The notes beneath the pieces were generated by a model, which was not told where the DNA came from, did not search any database, and was given only the letters and a program-made list of their open reading frames with translations. 5,383 bases of DNA. Origin: Candidatus Rokubacteria bacterium RIFCSPLOWO2_02_FULL_72_37. Lineage in GTDB: Bacteria > Methylomirabilota > Methylomirabilia > Rokubacteriales > CSP1-6. Below, piece after piece: positions 5,205 through 5,383 of the stretch (positions are counted from its first letter, which is position 1; each line of letters starts with the position of its first letter). Where the stretch lies: assembly GCA_001790315.1 (NCBI GenBank), contig MGCE01000107.1, positions 1-5,383 of the forward strand. Reading direction: 5' to 3'. A program made the position numbers and the translations under genes.

Positions 5205-5383
5205 ATGAAGACCTTCCGGATCGTGCTGGCGCTGATCCTCGTCGGTGTCGCCGCCCTCGCGACGGTGCCGAACCCCGCGGTCCAGGCGCAGGGGCAGACG
5301 ATCAAGATCGGCATCCTCTACGACCACTCGGGGCCGTTCTCGGCCGCCGGGTCGCTGAACAACTGGCGCGGCGCCAAGATGAT
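5205..5383 (+). CDS. Branched-chain amino acid-type ABC substrate-binding protein, N-terminal part
   Basis: The first 59 codons of a gene that continues past the window. Residues 1-28 form a Sec signal peptide: MKTFR, a hydrophobic core (IVLALILVGVAALATV), then a VQA cleavage site before QGQ. No lipobox Cys is seen. The mature start TIKIGILYDHSGPFSAAG (32-49) is the first strand and ligand-loop signature of Peripla_BP_6/LivK-type proteins (IKIGxxxxxSGPxAxxG). These proteins bind amino acids, amides, aromatic acids or similar solutes in the periplasm and hand them to LivHMGF-type permeases. The gene is 38 nt after the methyltransferase on the same strand; co-transcription is possible but not shown. 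The substrate cannot be read from this part. LivFGHM partners would be expected downstream, though orphan copies are common in some high-GC lineages. Confidence 0.9.
   Translation, partial: MKTFRIVLALILVGVAALATVPNPAVQAQGQTIKIGILYDHSGPFSAAGSLNNWRGAKM

Noticed and set aside
1943..5314. A 1123-codon open frame on the minus strand
   Set aside because: It is antisense to five well-supported plus-strand genes. Its translation is low-complexity Arg/Gly/Ala/Asp with no family motif, which is typical of the mirror frame in GC-rich coding DNA.

Overview
This 5.4 kb window is very GC-rich (around 70% or more by eye), densely coded bacterial chromosome. It holds eight protein genes with short gaps, Shine-Dalgarno sites and several overlapping stop/start codons. 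I see no RNA gene, insertion sequence, CRISPR array or phage gene. The gene set (dipeptide-type ABC permease, MlrC-family peptidase, branched-chain amino acid-type binding protein, HAD phosphatase, small methyltransferase) suits a metabolically versatile high-GC soil or subsurface bacterium. Candidatus Rokubacteria/Methylomirabilota or a high-GC proteobacterium are plausible, but this is inference from composition and gene content, not a marker-based assignment.

Layout: (1) Bases 1-126 (+) are the last 41 codons of a DppC-like permease. (2) Converging on it, bases 144-1651 (-) carry a two-gene unit: a small cupin protein followed by a GT4-type glycosyltransferase whose GTG start overlaps the cupin stop (GTGA). 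(3) Bases 1652-1735 form an 84-bp divergent intergenic region with a good sigma70-type promoter facing right (TTTACA-N17-TACACT) and a weaker candidate facing left. (4) Bases 1736-3856 (+) carry an MlrC/M81-family metallopeptidase gene followed after 15 nt by a UPF0637 (DUF1054, YktB-like) gene. (5) Bases 3857-3937 are a short non-coding gap with a possible hairpin and an odd echo of the next gene's 5' end. (6) Bases 3938-5166 (+) carry a beta-phosphoglucomutase-like HAD hydrolase overlapping a TPMT-type SAM-dependent methyltransferase. (7) From 5205 (+) begins a LivK-type periplasmic binding protein that runs off the window.

How they work together: the peptidase sits between pieces of two transport systems (a peptide/nickel-type permease and an amino-acid-type binding protein). 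This suggests a neighbourhood for uptake and breakdown of peptide-like or amide compounds, but neither transporter piece is demonstrably in its operon. The HAD enzyme and the methyltransferase look like small-molecule housekeeping or detoxification enzymes. The most distinctive gene is the UPF0637 member, from a family of unknown function best known from Bacillus and relatives, here tightly coupled to the MlrC-family gene. I did not find convincing evidence of a wholly new system; the MlrC-UPF0637 pair is the best lead.
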